Below, one piece after another: positions 52,189-60,981 of a stretch of 64,000 nt of DNA. The position numbers were made by a program, and so were the translations under genes. Source of the stretch: Streptomyces sp. ATexAB-D23 (GTDB lineage Bacteria; Actinomycetota; Actinomycetes; Streptomycetales; Streptomycetaceae); the NCBI RefSeq assembly GCF_000373645.1, contig NZ_KB892057.1:240381-304380 (forward strand), read 5' to 3'. The stretch's first letter is position 1, and each line of letters opens with the position of its first letter. The notes below the pieces were generated by a model. The model made no database searches and was not told where the DNA came from. It saw only the letters and a program-made list of their open reading frames with translations.

Positions 52189-52980
52189 ATGGCAACGCTT
52201 GAAATCCGCGACCTGCACGTCACCGTCGAGGCCGACAACGCCACGAAGGAGATCCTCAAGGGCGTCGACCTGACCGTGAAGCAGGGCGAGACCCACGCCA
52301 TCATGGGCCCCAACGGGTCCGGCAAGTCCACCCTCGCCTACTCGCTGGCCGGTCACCCCAAGTACACCGTCACCAGCGGCACGGTCACCCTGGACGGCGA
52401 GGACGTCCTGGAGATGTCCGTCGACGAGCGGGCCCGCGCCGGCCTGTTCCTCGCCATGCAGTACCCGGTCGAGATCCCCGGCGTCTCGGTCTCCAACTTC
52501 CTGCGCACCTCCGCCACCGCCGTCCGCGGCGAGGCGCCCAAGCTGCGTACCTGGGTGAAGGAGGTCAAGGAGGCGATGTCCGCGCTCCAGATGGACCCCG
52601 CCTTCGCCGAGCGCAACGTCAACGAGGGCTTCTCCGGCGGTGAGAAGAAGCGCCACGAGATCCTTCAGCTGGAGCTCCTCAAGCCGAAGGTCGCCATCCT
52701 CGACGAGACGGACTCCGGTCTGGACGTCGACGCCCTGCGCGTCGTCTCCGAGGGCGTCAACCGCGTCCGTGAGTCCGGTGAGGTCGGCACCCTGCTGATC
52801 ACGCACTACACCCGGATCCTCCGGTACATCAAGCCCGACTTCGTGCACGTGTTCGCCAACGGCCGGATCGCCGAGTCCGGCGGCGCCGAGCTCGCCGACA
52901 AGCTGGAGAACGAGGGCTACGAGGCATACGTGAAGGGTGGCCCCGTGAGCGGAGTGAACTCTGGAGGTGCGGTCGCGTGA
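52189..52980 (+). CDS. sufC: Fe-S cluster assembly ATPase SufC
   Basis: A 263-residue ABC ATPase with SufC-specific features: Walker A GPNGSGKSTLAYSLAG, QYPVEIPGV, signature FSGGEKKRHEI and Walker B VAILDETDSGLDVDAL, then HYTRILRYI. It powers the SufBCD scaffold. AGGAG sits inside the end of the ferredoxin gene, about 13 bases upstream. It overlaps sufS (GTGA). Confidence 0.97.
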   Translation: MATLEIRDLHVTVEADNATKEILKGVDLTVKQGETHAIMGPNGSGKSTLAYSLAGHPKYTVTSGTVTLDGEDVLEMSVDERARAGLFLAMQYPVEIPGVSVSNFLRTSATAVRGEAPKLRTWVKEVKEAMSALQMDPAFAERNVNEGFSGGEKKRHEILQLELLKPKVAILDETDSGLDVDALRVVSEGVNRVRESGEVGTLLITHYTRILRYIKPDFVHVFANGRIAESGGAELADKLENEGYEAYVKGGPVSGVNSGGAVA

Positions 52981-54233
52981 CACAGCTGCCGGGCCTCCTC
53001 GACACCGAGGCGATCCGCAAGGACTTCCCCATCCTGGACCGCACGGTCCACGACGGGAAGAAGATCGTCTACCTGGACAGTGCCGCGACTTCGCAGAAGC
53101 CGCGCCAGGTCCTCGATGCCCTCAACGAGTACTACGAGCGGCACAACGCCAACGTGCACCGCGGCGTGTACACGATCGCGGAGGAGGCCACGGCGCTGTA
53201 CGAGGGCGCCCGTGACAAGGTCGCCGCTTTCATCAACGCGCCCAGCCGCAACGAGGTCATCTTCACCAAGAACGCCTCGGAGTCGCTCAACCTCGTGGCC
53301 AACATGCTCGGCTGGGCCGACGAGCCCTACCGGGTCGACCACGAGACCGAGATCGTCACCACGGAGATGGAGCACCACTCCAACATCGTGCCCTGGCAGC
53401 TGCTCTCGCAGCGGACCGGTGCGAAGCTGAAGTGGTTCGGCATCACCGACGACGGCCGCCTCGACCTGTCCAACATCGACGAGATCATCACCGAGAAGAC
53501 GAAGATCGTCTCCTTCACCCTGGTCTCGAACATCATGGGCACGCACAACCCGGTCGAGAAGATCGTCCGGCGCGCCCAGGAGGTCGGTGCGCTCGTCTGC
53601 ATCGACGCCTCCCAGGCCGCCCCGCACATGGTGCTCGACGTGCAGGCGCTCCAGGCCGACTTCGTGGCCTTCACCGGCCACAAGATGGTCGGCCCGACCG
53701 GCATCGGCGTGCTCTGGGGGCGGCAGGAGCTCCTGGAGGACCTGCCCCCGTTCCTCGGCGGCGGCGAGATGATCGAGACCGTGTCGATGCACTCCTCGAC
53801 CTACGCGCCCGCCCCGCACAAGTTCGAGGCCGGTACGCCCCCGATCGCCCAGGCCGTCGGCCTCGGCGCGGCCGTGGACTACCTCTCGGCGATCGGCATG
53901 GAGAACATCCACCGCCATGAGCAGGCCATCACCGCCTACGCGGTGAAGCGGCTCCTGGAGGTGCCGGACCTCAGGATCATCGGCCCGGCCACCGCGGAGG
54001 ACCGCGGCGCGACGATCTCCTTCACGCTCGGCGACATCCACCCGCACGATGTGGGCCAGGTCCTGGACGAACAGGGCATCGCGGTCCGGGTCGGCCACCA
54101 CTGCGCCCGCCCGGTCTGCCTGCGCTTCGGAATTCCTGCGACGACGCGAGCGTCGTTCTATCTGTACTCCACGCCCGCCGAGGTCGACGCCCTGGTGGAC
54201 GGGCTGGAACACGTCCGGAACTTTTTCGGTTAG
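52977..54233 (+). CDS. sufS: Cysteine desulfurase SufS
   Basis: A 418-residue class V PLP enzyme. YLDSAATSQKP opens the fold, TGHKMVGPTGIGVLWG holds the PLP Lys, and RVGHHCARPVCLRFG holds the catalytic Cys near the C-terminus. It takes sulfur from cysteine and passes it to SufU. GTG start overlaps sufC by 4 bases, and sufU follows after 19 bases. Confidence 0.97.
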   Translation: MTQLPGLLDTEAIRKDFPILDRTVHDGKKIVYLDSAATSQKPRQVLDALNEYYERHNANVHRGVYTIAEEATALYEGARDKVAAFINAPSRNEVIFTKNASESLNLVANMLGWADEPYRVDHETEIVTTEMEHHSNIVPWQLLSQRTGAKLKWFGITDDGRLDLSNIDEIITEKTKIVSFTLVSNIMGTHNPVEKIVRRAQEVGALVCIDASQAAPHMVLDVQALQADFVAFTGHKMVGPTGIGVLWGRQELLEDLPPFLGGGEMIETVSMHSSTYAPAPHKFEAGTPPIAQAVGLGAAVDYLSAIGMENIHRHEQAITAYAVKRLLEVPDLRIIGPATAEDRGATISFTLGDIHPHDVGQVLDEQGIAVRVGHHCARPVCLRFGIPATTRASFYLYSTPAEVDALVDGLEHVRNFFG

Positions 54234-54252
54234 AGCGGCTGGGGATTGACTC

Positions 54253-54708
54253 GTGAAGCTTGATTCCATGTACCAGGAAGTGATCCTGGACCACTACAAG
54301 CACCCCCACGGGCGCGGCCTGCGGGACGGCGACGCCGAGGTGCATCACGTCAATCCGACGTGCGGTGACGAGATCACGTTGCGGGTGCGGTACGACGGCG
54401 AGACCATCGCCGATGTGAGCTACGAGGGCCAGGGCTGCTCCATCAGCCAGGCCAGCGCCTCCGTACTGAACGAGCTGCTGGTCGGCAAGGAGCTGGGCGA
54501 GGCGCAGAAGATCCAGGCCGCGTTCCTGGAGCTGATGCAGTCGAAGGGGCAGCTGGAGCCCGACGAGGCGATGGAGGAGGTGCTGGAGGACGCGGTCGCG
54601 TTCGCCGGTGTCTCCAAGTACCCGGCCCGGGTCAAGTGCGCGCTGTTGAGCTGGATGGCGTGGAAGGACGCGACGGCGAAGGTGCTGTCCGAAGGGAAGA
54701 CCGCATGA
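54253..54708 (+). CDS. sufU: SufU-type sulfur-transfer scaffold
   Basis: A 151-residue SufU/IscU-like protein. Cys residues in NPTCGDEITLRV, GQGCSISQASAS and ARVKCALLSWMA, plus the aspartate after the first Cys, are the zinc/sulfur-binding set. The 18-20 residue insertion typical of SufU (KGQLEPDEAMEEVLED) is present. It accepts sulfur from SufS. It overlaps the next gene (ATGA). Confidence 0.96.
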   Translation: MKLDSMYQEVILDHYKHPHGRGLRDGDAEVHHVNPTCGDEITLRVRYDGETIADVSYEGQGCSISQASASVLNELLVGKELGEAQKIQAAFLELMQSKGQLEPDEAMEEVLEDAVAFAGVSKYPARVKCALLSWMAWKDATAKVLSEGKTA

Positions 54709-55043
54709 GCGACAACGAGACCGTGACCACCAAGCCGGCTTCCGAGGAGGAGGTCCGCGAGGCGCTGTACGACGTGGTCGACCCCGAGCTGGGCATCGAC
54801 GTCGTCAACCTGGGGCTGATCTACGGCATCCACATCGACGACGCCAACATCGCCACCCTCGACATGACCCTGACGTCCGCGGCCTGTCCGCTGACCGACG
54901 TCATCGAGGACCAGGCGCGCTCCGCGACGGACGGCATCGTCAACGAACTCCGGATCAACTGGGTCTGGATGCCGCCGTGGGGCCCCGACAAGATCACGGA
55001 CGACGGCCGCGAGCAGCTGCGCGCGCTGGGCTTCAACGTCTGA
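54705..55043 (+). CDS. SufT-like MIP18/DUF59 protein
   Basis: A 112-residue protein of the MIP18 (DUF59) family. VVDPELGIDVVNLGLIYG and MTLTSAACPLTDVI hold the conserved DPE and Cys. Such proteins help mature or deliver Fe-S clusters and commonly end suf operons, where they are called SufT. The C-terminal WMPPWGPDKITDDGREQLRALG is also typical. Two hairpins follow the stop. Confidence 0.92.
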   Translation: MSDNETVTTKPASEEEVREALYDVVDPELGIDVVNLGLIYGIHIDDANIATLDMTLTSAACPLTDVIEDQARSATDGIVNELRINWVWMPPWGPDKITDDGREQLRALGFNV

Positions 55044-55047
55044 GCAC

Positions 55048-55101
55048 ACGCGTACCGGCGTACGCGTGGGAACGGCCCCGGCACCTGTGCCGGGGCCGTT
55101 C
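55048..55101 (+). terminator. Tandem hairpins ending the suf operon
   Basis: First, ACGCGTAC (55048-55055) pairs with GTACGCGT (55060-55067). Then an arm at 55070-55084 (GAACGGCCCCGGCAC) pairs perfectly with 55087-55101. The first stem starts 4 bases after the last suf-operon stop. Confidence 0.85.
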
Positions 55102-55165
55102 GCCGTTCCCGTACGCGGCGGGCCCACGTTGTGCGTACGGGGCGGGCGGACGCAGACTGGGGGGC

Positions 55166-55531
55166 ATGGCCCTCCGCTTCTATCAACTCGCCGTCGACGC
55201 GCACGACCTGCCCGCCCAGGCCCGGTTCTGGTGCGCCGTCCTGGACTGGCAGGTGCTCTTCCAGGACGAGGACGAGATCGTCATCGGCGCCGACGAGTCC
55301 GCCCTGCCCGGCATCTGCTTCCTGCCCGTGCCCGAGGGCAAGGAGGTCAAGAACCGGCTGCACATCGACCTCACCCCGGACGACCAGGCCGCCGAGGTCG
55401 AGCGCGTCATCGGGCTCGGTGCCCGGCGCGCCGACGTCGGCCAGACATCCGAGGCGACCTGGGTGGTGCTGACCGACCCCGAGGGCAACGAATTCTGCGT
55501 ACTGCGCCCGAAGAAGACGCTCACCGACTGA
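55166..55531 (+). CDS. VOC-superfamily (glyoxalase-like) protein
   Basis: A 121-residue protein with two beta-alpha-beta-beta-beta modules: FYQLAVDAHDLPAQARFWCAVLDWQ opens and TWVVLTDPEGNEFCVLRP closes the fold. This is the common bleomycin-resistance/glyoxalase-like layout; no substrate can be named. A single ATG is preceded by a weak GGGG. It is separate from the suf operon by the tandem terminator. Confidence 0.8.
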   Translation: MALRFYQLAVDAHDLPAQARFWCAVLDWQVLFQDEDEIVIGADESALPGICFLPVPEGKEVKNRLHIDLTPDDQAAEVERVIGLGARRADVGQTSEATWVVLTDPEGNEFCVLRPKKTLTD

Positions 55532-55553
55532 GCCGGGAGGCCGGCCGGGGCCG

Positions 55554-56672
55554 CTACGCCGTGTACTGCGGCGGTACGGCGGCGGCCTCGGCGAGCACCG
55601 GGGCGAGGTTCTCGGTGCGGATGCGGCGGTCGACGTAGAGCAGCCCCGTCACCAGCGGCGGGAACACCGCCACGACGAGCTGGCTCACCAGCTGCCCGAG
55701 CCCCGCGAGCACCAGGTACCCGCTCATCGCGGCGATGACCGCCGTCGGGTTCGGGTCGTCGCTCAGGTTGGCGGAACCCAGCATGCCGCTGAACATGCCG
55801 AGGAAGGTGAACGGCAGCTGGATCACGTAGCTCACGACACTCGCGAGGAGCCCCGCCAGCATCGTCATCCCGAAGACCCGCCACCAGCTGCCGCGCATCA
55901 GCGTGGCCGAGCGGCGCATCGAGGCGACCGGTCCCTGGTCCTCGAAGACGGCGGCCGAAGGGGCCAGGGAGTACTTCACCCAGATCCACACGGTCAGCGG
56001 GATGCAGGCCAGGAAGCAGATCACGCCCACCACGACCAGGGCCGCCGAGCCCCCGCCGTTGTCCATGGTGACCGCGCCGATGATGCAGGCGATGAGGGCG
56101 CCCATGGCGAGCAGCATCGGAACGAACGTGATCAGCCCGGTAAGCAGGACCGCGCCGATCACCGCCGGCACCCGCGCCCAGGCCCGCCGCCAGACCGCGG
56201 AGAACGTGGTCGGCCGGCCCAGCACCGCTTCCTGGAGGACCACCGGCACCGCCGCGTAGACCACGGCCGTGGCCACCACCATCGAGAGCATCGCCAGCAG
56301 CCAGACCACACCGAAGGCCACGAGCACCGGAGTCAGGTCCCGCCCGGCGGGGTCCTCGTCGGCGGTCAGCGCGAACAGCCGGTCCAGATGGTCCGCGACG
56401 GCCGAGTACGCGATGGCGACCGCCGCGCCCACCACGAGCAGCGCCCCTCCGTAGAGGGCCGCGCCCACGGCGATCAGCTGCTTGCCGTAGCGGCCCAGCG
56501 TGGAGAAGGCCCCGCTGAATATGTCTCCCAGCCGCAAAGGCCCCAGCGGTATCACCCCCGGCTTCGGCGGCATCCAGCCACCGCCCCAGCCACCCCACCC
56601 GGGAGCCCCGGACGGTCCCCCGTACGGCGCGCCTCCATAGGCCCCGCCGCCCCACCCTGCGTCCTGCGCCAC
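55554..56672 (-). CDS. Polytopic membrane protein with Gly/Tyr-rich N-terminus
   Basis: A 372-residue protein. The first 45 residues are a Gly/Pro/Ala/Tyr-rich cytoplasmic tail (GGGAYGGAPYGGPSGAPGWG); after RLGDIFSGAFSTLGRYGKQL come about six to eight long membrane helices. The pattern matches the family annotated as glycerophosphoryl-diester-phosphodiesterase membrane domain, without the enzymatic domain. GTG at 56672 has GGAG 5 bases upstream. Role unknown. Confidence 0.8.
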   Translation of the reverse strand: MAQDAGWGGGAYGGAPYGGPSGAPGWGGWGGGWMPPKPGVIPLGPLRLGDIFSGAFSTLGRYGKQLIAVGAALYGGALLVVGAAVAIAYSAVADHLDRLFALTADEDPAGRDLTPVLVAFGVVWLLAMLSMVVATAVVYAAVPVVLQEAVLGRPTTFSAVWRRAWARVPAVIGAVLLTGLITFVPMLLAMGALIACIIGAVTMDNGGGSAALVVVGVICFLACIPLTVWIWVKYSLAPSAAVFEDQGPVASMRRSATLMRGSWWRVFGMTMLAGLLASVVSYVIQLPFTFLGMFSGMLGSANLSDDPNPTAVIAAMSGYLVLAGLGQLVSQLVVAVFPPLVTGLLYVDRRIRTENLAPVLAEAAAVPPQYTA

Positions 56673-56780
56673 TGCTGCTCCGTCGGTCCGTCGATCATGT
56701 ACTGGACGAACCACGGTAGCGTCCCGCCCCGCCGCCGACCCCGGCCCGTACGCGGGCAGTCGTTGCGTACACTCGTACAC

Positions 56781-57101
56781 ATGGGATACGGACTGCTCGC
56801 CGCGGCCATCGCCGCCGAGGTGGCGGGGACCACCGCCATGAAGTACAGCGAGGGATTCACCCGGCTCTGGCCCTCGCTGATCACCGTCGCCGGCTATCTG
56901 CTGGCCTTCTCGCTGCTCGCCCAGACGCTCAAGACGCTGTCGGTGGGGACCGCCTACGCGATCTGGGCCGGTGTCGGAACCGCCGCCGTCGCCCTCATAG
57001 GGATGGTGTTCCTGGGGGAGTCCGCGGGACCGGTCAAGGCGGCCGGCATCCTGCTCGTCATCGCCGGTGTGGTGGTGCTCAACCTGGGCGGGGCGCACTG
57101 A
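56781..57101 (+). CDS. Small multidrug resistance (SMR/EmrE-like) transporter
   Basis: A 106-residue four-helix protein. The conserved Glu in AAAIAAEVAGTTAMKYSEGF is the proton/drug site, and AYAIWAGVGTAAVALIG is the family signature. It pumps quaternary ammonium or guanidinium-type cations. TACACT at 56768-56773 is a -10-like hexamer 7 bases before the ATG and no RBS is visible, so the message may be leaderless. It overlaps a TetR gene (TGATG). Confidence 0.93.
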   Translation: MGYGLLAAAIAAEVAGTTAMKYSEGFTRLWPSLITVAGYLLAFSLLAQTLKTLSVGTAYAIWAGVGTAAVALIGMVFLGESAGPVKAAGILLVIAGVVVLNLGGAH

Positions 57102-57637
57102 TGGCACGGCGGTACGACCCCGAGCGGCGCGGCCGGATCATCGACGCGGCGATCCGGGTGGTCGGCGAGCGGGGCATCGCCGGGCTCAGCCACCGCTCGG
57201 TCGCCGCGGAGGCCGATGTGCCGCTCGGCTCGACCACGTACCACTTCGCCTCGCTCGACGAGCTGCTGATCGCCGCGCTGCGCAGGTCCAACGAGAACTT
57301 CGCCGCCGTCATGCGCGAGAGCCGTGCCCTCGCCGACCCGGCCGCCGACCTCGCGGCCGAACTCGCCCGCCTGCTCGGCCAGTTCTTCGCCGCGGGCCGG
57401 GGCCGGGCGGAGCTGGAGTACGAGCTCTACCTCGCCGCCCTGCGCAGACCCGCGCTGCGGCCGGTCGCCGCCGAGTGGACCGACGCCACCGCCGCCCTGC
57501 TCCAGCCGCGCACCGGCCCGGCCACCGCGCGGGCCCTGGTCGCCCTGATGGACGGCATCTGCCTCCAGGTGCTGCTCACCGGAGGCGCGTACGACGAGGC
57601 GTACGCGCGGGAGATGCTGGGCCGGATCGCGCGCTGA
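57101..57637 (+). CDS. TetR-family repressor, likely of the SMR pump
   Basis: A 178-residue TetR protein. The N-terminal HTH (RIIDAAIRVVGERGIAGLSHRSVAAEADVPLGSTTYHF) is intact, and the C-terminal ligand domain is variable. Translational coupling to the SMR gene suggests it controls that pump; since it sits downstream, it would be autoregulated through the SMR promoter. Confidence 0.9.
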   Translation: MARRYDPERRGRIIDAAIRVVGERGIAGLSHRSVAAEADVPLGSTTYHFASLDELLIAALRRSNENFAAVMRESRALADPAADLAAELARLLGQFFAAGRGRAELEYELYLAALRRPALRPVAAEWTDATAALLQPRTGPATARALVALMDGICLQVLLTGGAYDEAYAREMLGRIAR

Positions 57638-57674
57638 GCGGACCTGGGAGAGCGGGGCCAGGAGGGCCGCCCCT

Positions 57675-58565
57675 TCACGGGGTGTCCGTGACCCCCGCGC
57701 TCCTGACCGCCGTCAGGGCCGCCCGCACGCTGTCCTCGATGTCCGTGACCGGGTACAGCACCTCGTGGACCGTGCGGTCGCGGTCCACCACCAGGGTCAG
57801 CCGCTTGGGCCTGCTGACCCCGCCCGCGCGGAACGTCGGCAGGCGCAGCGCGGCGGTCAGTTCCAGGTCCGCGTCCGACAGGAGCGGGAAGCGCAGCCCC
57901 TCCGCCTCGGCGAACGCCAGCTGTTCGTCCGGGCGCTGGGCCGAGACGCCGTGCACGGTCGCGCCCGCCGCGGTGAACTCGGCGAGCCGGTCGCGGTAGG
58001 TGCAGGATTCGAGCGTGCAGCCCCGGGCGCCGGGGATCTCCGCCCAGCCCGGCGGATAGGACTCCTGGCGGGCATAGGCCCCGGGGAAGAAGTACAGGAC
58101 GGTGTACGGGGTCGCGGCCACCGGGTCCTGCCGGCCGCCGGTGTTCCGGGGCAGGGTCAGCTCCGGCACCCGGGTGCCCAGCAGGGCGTGCACCCGTGCG
58201 GCCTCCCGCGAGGACTCCTCGGTGGTCGCCATGGTCTCTCCGTCTCCCCTCACCCAGGCGTCGCCCCAGTCCTGGAGCGCGATCAGTACCGGCAGCAGGG
58301 CGCGGCCGCGCGGGGTCAGCCGGTACTCGTACCGCGCCGGCCGTTCCTGGTACGGCTCCCGGGTGAGCACCTCCGCTTCGACCAGCAGCCGCAGCCGTTC
58401 CGCGAGGACCTTGCGGGACACGCCCAGCTCCCGCTGGAGCGCGTCGAAGCGGTGTACCCCGCGTGCCGCGTCCCGCACGATCAGCAGGGTCCACCAGTCC
58501 CCGACCACGTCGAGCGCCTGGGCGATCGCGCAGTCGGCGTCGGCCTGGCTGATGCGCTGGGGCAC
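57675..58565 (-). CDS. HxlR-type regulator fused to a peroxiredoxin (AhpC/TSA) domain
   Basis: A 296-residue fusion. Residues 1-105 are a HxlR winged HTH (DCAIAQALDVVGDWWTLLI, VLAERLRLLVEAEVL) with Cys12 at the position used for redox sensing in several HxlR/MarR-type regulators. A short linker leads to a thioredoxin-fold peroxiredoxin (about 127-296) with Cys183 and Cys188 in GCTLESC, the BCP/PrxQ spacing; the usual TPGC is ARGC. One chain could sense peroxide and control transcription. GTG at 58565 is chosen because GAGGAG lies 5 bases upstream. Confidence 0.85.
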   Translation of the reverse strand: MPQRISQADADCAIAQALDVVGDWWTLLIVRDAARGVHRFDALQRELGVSRKVLAERLRLLVEAEVLTREPYQERPARYEYRLTPRGRALLPVLIALQDWGDAWVRGDGETMATTEESSREAARVHALLGTRVPELTLPRNTGGRQDPVAATPYTVLYFFPGAYARQESYPPGWAEIPGARGCTLESCTYRDRLAEFTAAGATVHGVSAQRPDEQLAFAEAEGLRFPLLSDADLELTAALRLPTFRAGGVSRPKRLTLVVDRDRTVHEVLYPVTDIEDSVRAALTAVRSAGVTDTP

Positions 58566-58762
58566 GAGGACTCCTCGGTCGTGCGGAGCGGCCGCTTCCA
58601 TCCGTCCGGCCGCGATGACCTGCGGAAAGCATGCTGCCACAGTGGGTTCCCAAAGGGAACTGGCGGGGAGGCCGTGTGGAGGGGGTGGTGGCCCGGCGAC
58701 GCGACGCCCGGACGCTGAGACCGGTTGGCCCGCGCGGCCCCCGGCCGGTTAGGTTTCTGGTC

Positions 58763-59752
58763 ATGACCGACACGACTTCCACCCGTACCACCGGCGCGGT
58801 CGCCGCCGGCCTCGCCACCATCGCCGGCGACGGTTCCGTCCTCGACACCTGGTTCCCCGCGCCCGAGCTCTCCGCCGAGCCCGGCCCGGCCGGAACGGAG
58901 CGGCTCACTCCCGACCTGGCCGTCAACCTGCTCGGCGAGGGCGCCGCCAAGGCCATCGGCGTGGACGCCCGCCGCGGGGTCGAGGTCGTCGCCGTCCGCA
59001 CGGTCATCGCCTCGCTGGACGACAAGCCGCTGGACGCCCACGACGTCTACCTGCGCCTGCACCTGCTCTCGCACCGCCTGGTCCAGCCGCACGGGCAGAA
59101 CCTCGACGGCATCTTCGGCTTCCTCGCCAACGTGGCCTGGACCTCGCTCGGCCCGGTCGCCGTGGACGACCTGGAGAAGGTGCGGCTCAACGCCCGCGCC
59201 GACGGTCTGCACCTCCAGGTCACCTCCGTCGACAAGTTCCCGCGCATGACGGACTACGTGGCGCCCAAGGGCGTACGGATCGCCGACGCCGACCGGGTGC
59301 GGCTCGGCGCGCACCTCGCCTCGGGCACGACCGTGATGCACGAGGGCTTCGTCAACTTCAACGCCGGCACGCTGGGCACGTCCATGGTCGAGGGCCGGAT
59401 CTCGGCCGGTGTCGTCGTCGGTGACGGTTCGGACATCGGTGGCGGCGCCTCCACCATGGGCACGCTCTCCGGCGGCGGCAAGGAGCGCATCGTGATCGGC
59501 GAGCGCTGCCTCGTCGGCGCGGAGGCCGGGGTCGGCATCGCGCTCGGTGACGAGTGCGTCGTGGAGGCCGGTCTGTACGTCACCGCCGGTACCCGGGTCA
59601 CCCTGCCCGACGGCCAGGTCGTCAAGGCCCGCGAACTCTCCGGAGCCTCGAACATCCTCTTCCGCCGCAACTCGGTGACCGGGACCGTCGAGGCCCGCCC
59701 GAACAACGCGGTCTGGGACGGCCTCAACGACGTCCTGCACAGCCACAACTAG
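58763..59752 (+). CDS. dapD: Tetrahydrodipicolinate N-succinyltransferase
   Basis: A 329-residue actinobacterial-type DapD. The C-terminal half is a left-handed beta-helix of hexapeptide repeats (LGAHLASGTTVMHEGFVNFNAGT, SAGVVVGDGSDIGGGAS), with the E-x-G-like catalytic region before it. It succinylates tetrahydrodipicolinate in lysine and diaminopimelate synthesis. Its stop codon is part of a hairpin shared with dapA. Confidence 0.95.
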   Translation: MTDTTSTRTTGAVAAGLATIAGDGSVLDTWFPAPELSAEPGPAGTERLTPDLAVNLLGEGAAKAIGVDARRGVEVVAVRTVIASLDDKPLDAHDVYLRLHLLSHRLVQPHGQNLDGIFGFLANVAWTSLGPVAVDDLEKVRLNARADGLHLQVTSVDKFPRMTDYVAPKGVRIADADRVRLGAHLASGTTVMHEGFVNFNAGTLGTSMVEGRISAGVVVGDGSDIGGGASTMGTLSGGGKERIVIGERCLVGAEAGVGIALGDECVVEAGLYVTAGTRVTLPDGQVVKARELSGASNILFRRNSVTGTVEARPNNAVWDGLNDVLHSHN

Positions 59753-59780
59753 GGCCTGTCCGGGCCGTGGACAGGCCCTA
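59750..59780. terminator. Bidirectional terminator containing both dapD and dapA stop codons
   Basis: TAGGGCCTGTCC (59750-59761) pairs with GGACAGGCCCTA (59769-59780) around a 7-base loop. The first three bases are the dapD TAG; the last three are the complement of the dapA TAG. One 12-bp stem ends both genes. Confidence 0.85.
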
Positions 59781-60680
59781 AGCGGCGGCGAGGAGTTCCT
59801 CGTACGCCTCGCGCAGCCCGTCGGACGCCTCGCGCCCGGCGGGCTGCAGCGGTTCGCGGACCGGGCCCGCGGCCAGCAGCGTCTTCGCCGTGACCGTGCC
59901 CGGCAGTCCGGACGCCATCATCAGCGCGGTGAGCGGGGCCAGCCGGCCGTTCAGCCGGGCGGCCCCGGCCGTGTCCCCGGCGTCGAAGGCGTCCAGCACG
60001 GCCCGCATCCGGCCGGGCACCACATTGGCGACCGTGCTGACGTAACCCGCGCCGCCCACCGCGTACAGCGGCAGATTCAGCTCCTCGCAGCCCGAGTAGT
60101 ACGCGAGCCCGCCCGCGGCGATCACCCGCGTCGCCCCGAGCAGATCCTGCGAGCAGTCCTTCACCGCCACGATGCGCGGGTGCTCCGCCAGCCGCAGCAT
60201 GGTCCCGGTCTCGATGCGGGTGCCCGTGCGGCCCGGGATGTCGTACAGCATCACGGGCAGGCCCGCCGCGTCAGCGACCCTGCGGAAGTGCGCCTCCACG
60301 GCGGCCTGCGGGGGCCTGCTGTAGTACGGGGTCACCACGAGGAGTCCGTCGGCGCCCGCCCGTTCGGCCTGCCGGGACAGCTCCACGGTGTGCCGGGTGT
60401 CCGAGGTGCCGACGCCCGCGACCAGCGGCACATCCGGGCCGACCGCCTCCCGGACCACTCGCAGCAGCGTCGCCTTCTCCGCGTCGGAGGTGGTCGGTGA
60501 CTCCCCGGTGGTGCCGCTGAGCACCAGCCCGTCGCAGCCGCCCGCGACCAGTGCGGCGGCGTGCGCGGCCGCCGCGTCCGGGTCGAGCGCCCCATCGGAG
60601 GTGAAAGGCGTGATCATGGCGCAGAGGGCGCGGCCGAAGGGGCGCGGGCGCGCGGGCGTGGAAGGCGTGGAAGGCGTCAT
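59778..60680 (-). CDS. dapA: 4-hydroxy-tetrahydrodipicolinate synthase family protein
   Basis: A 300-residue DapA-type TIM barrel. GTTGESPTTSDAE lies near the N-terminus, YYSRPPQAAVEAHF follows, LYDIPGRTGTRI carries the conserved Tyr-Arg pair, and VAVKDCSQDL holds the Schiff-base Lys. It condenses pyruvate with aspartate semialdehyde. Being convergent with dapD supports the lysine pathway, but the family also includes sialate lyase-like enzymes, and streptomycetes often carry several copies. ATG at 60680. Confidence 0.9.
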   Translation of the reverse strand: MTPSTPSTPARPRPFGRALCAMITPFTSDGALDPDAAAAHAAALVAGGCDGLVLSGTTGESPTTSDAEKATLLRVVREAVGPDVPLVAGVGTSDTRHTVELSRQAERAGADGLLVVTPYYSRPPQAAVEAHFRRVADAAGLPVMLYDIPGRTGTRIETGTMLRLAEHPRIVAVKDCSQDLLGATRVIAAGGLAYYSGCEELNLPLYAVGGAGYVSTVANVVPGRMRAVLDAFDAGDTAGAARLNGRLAPLTALMMASGLPGTVTAKTLLAAGPVREPLQPAGREASDGLREAYEELLAAA

Positions 60681-60981
60681 ATCCGCAGTCTCGGTCGCCT
60701 GACCGTGAAGGTCCACTTAGTTCTGCTGCGGGTGAAGGTGAAGTAACACTCAAGAGTGAACGTCGGTCCCGCGCCCTCGCTCGGCTGTCACCGCATTCCG
60801 GTCGGCACGCGACGAAATGCGTCTACGCTTAGGGGGTGTTCCGCGCGTTCCGCCCGCCGTGCGACAGCTCCGGGCGGGGCGGCCGGCCCCGCGGAACGCA
60901 GCATGAGCCGCCCGGCCCCGTACGCACCCGGTGCCGCATCCCGGCGCTCCCAACGCCCCCATGTTCCGAGGAGACACCCTG
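60681..60981. other. Divergent intergenic region between dapA and the next gene
   Basis: No gene is visible in these 301 bases. CACTCAAGAGTG at 60747-60758 is a perfect 12-bp palindrome in an AT-richer patch 67 bases from the dapA start and is a possible operator. Short GTGAAGG-type repeats lie beside it. The rest shows no terminator or RNA motif that I can recognise. Confidence 0.5.
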
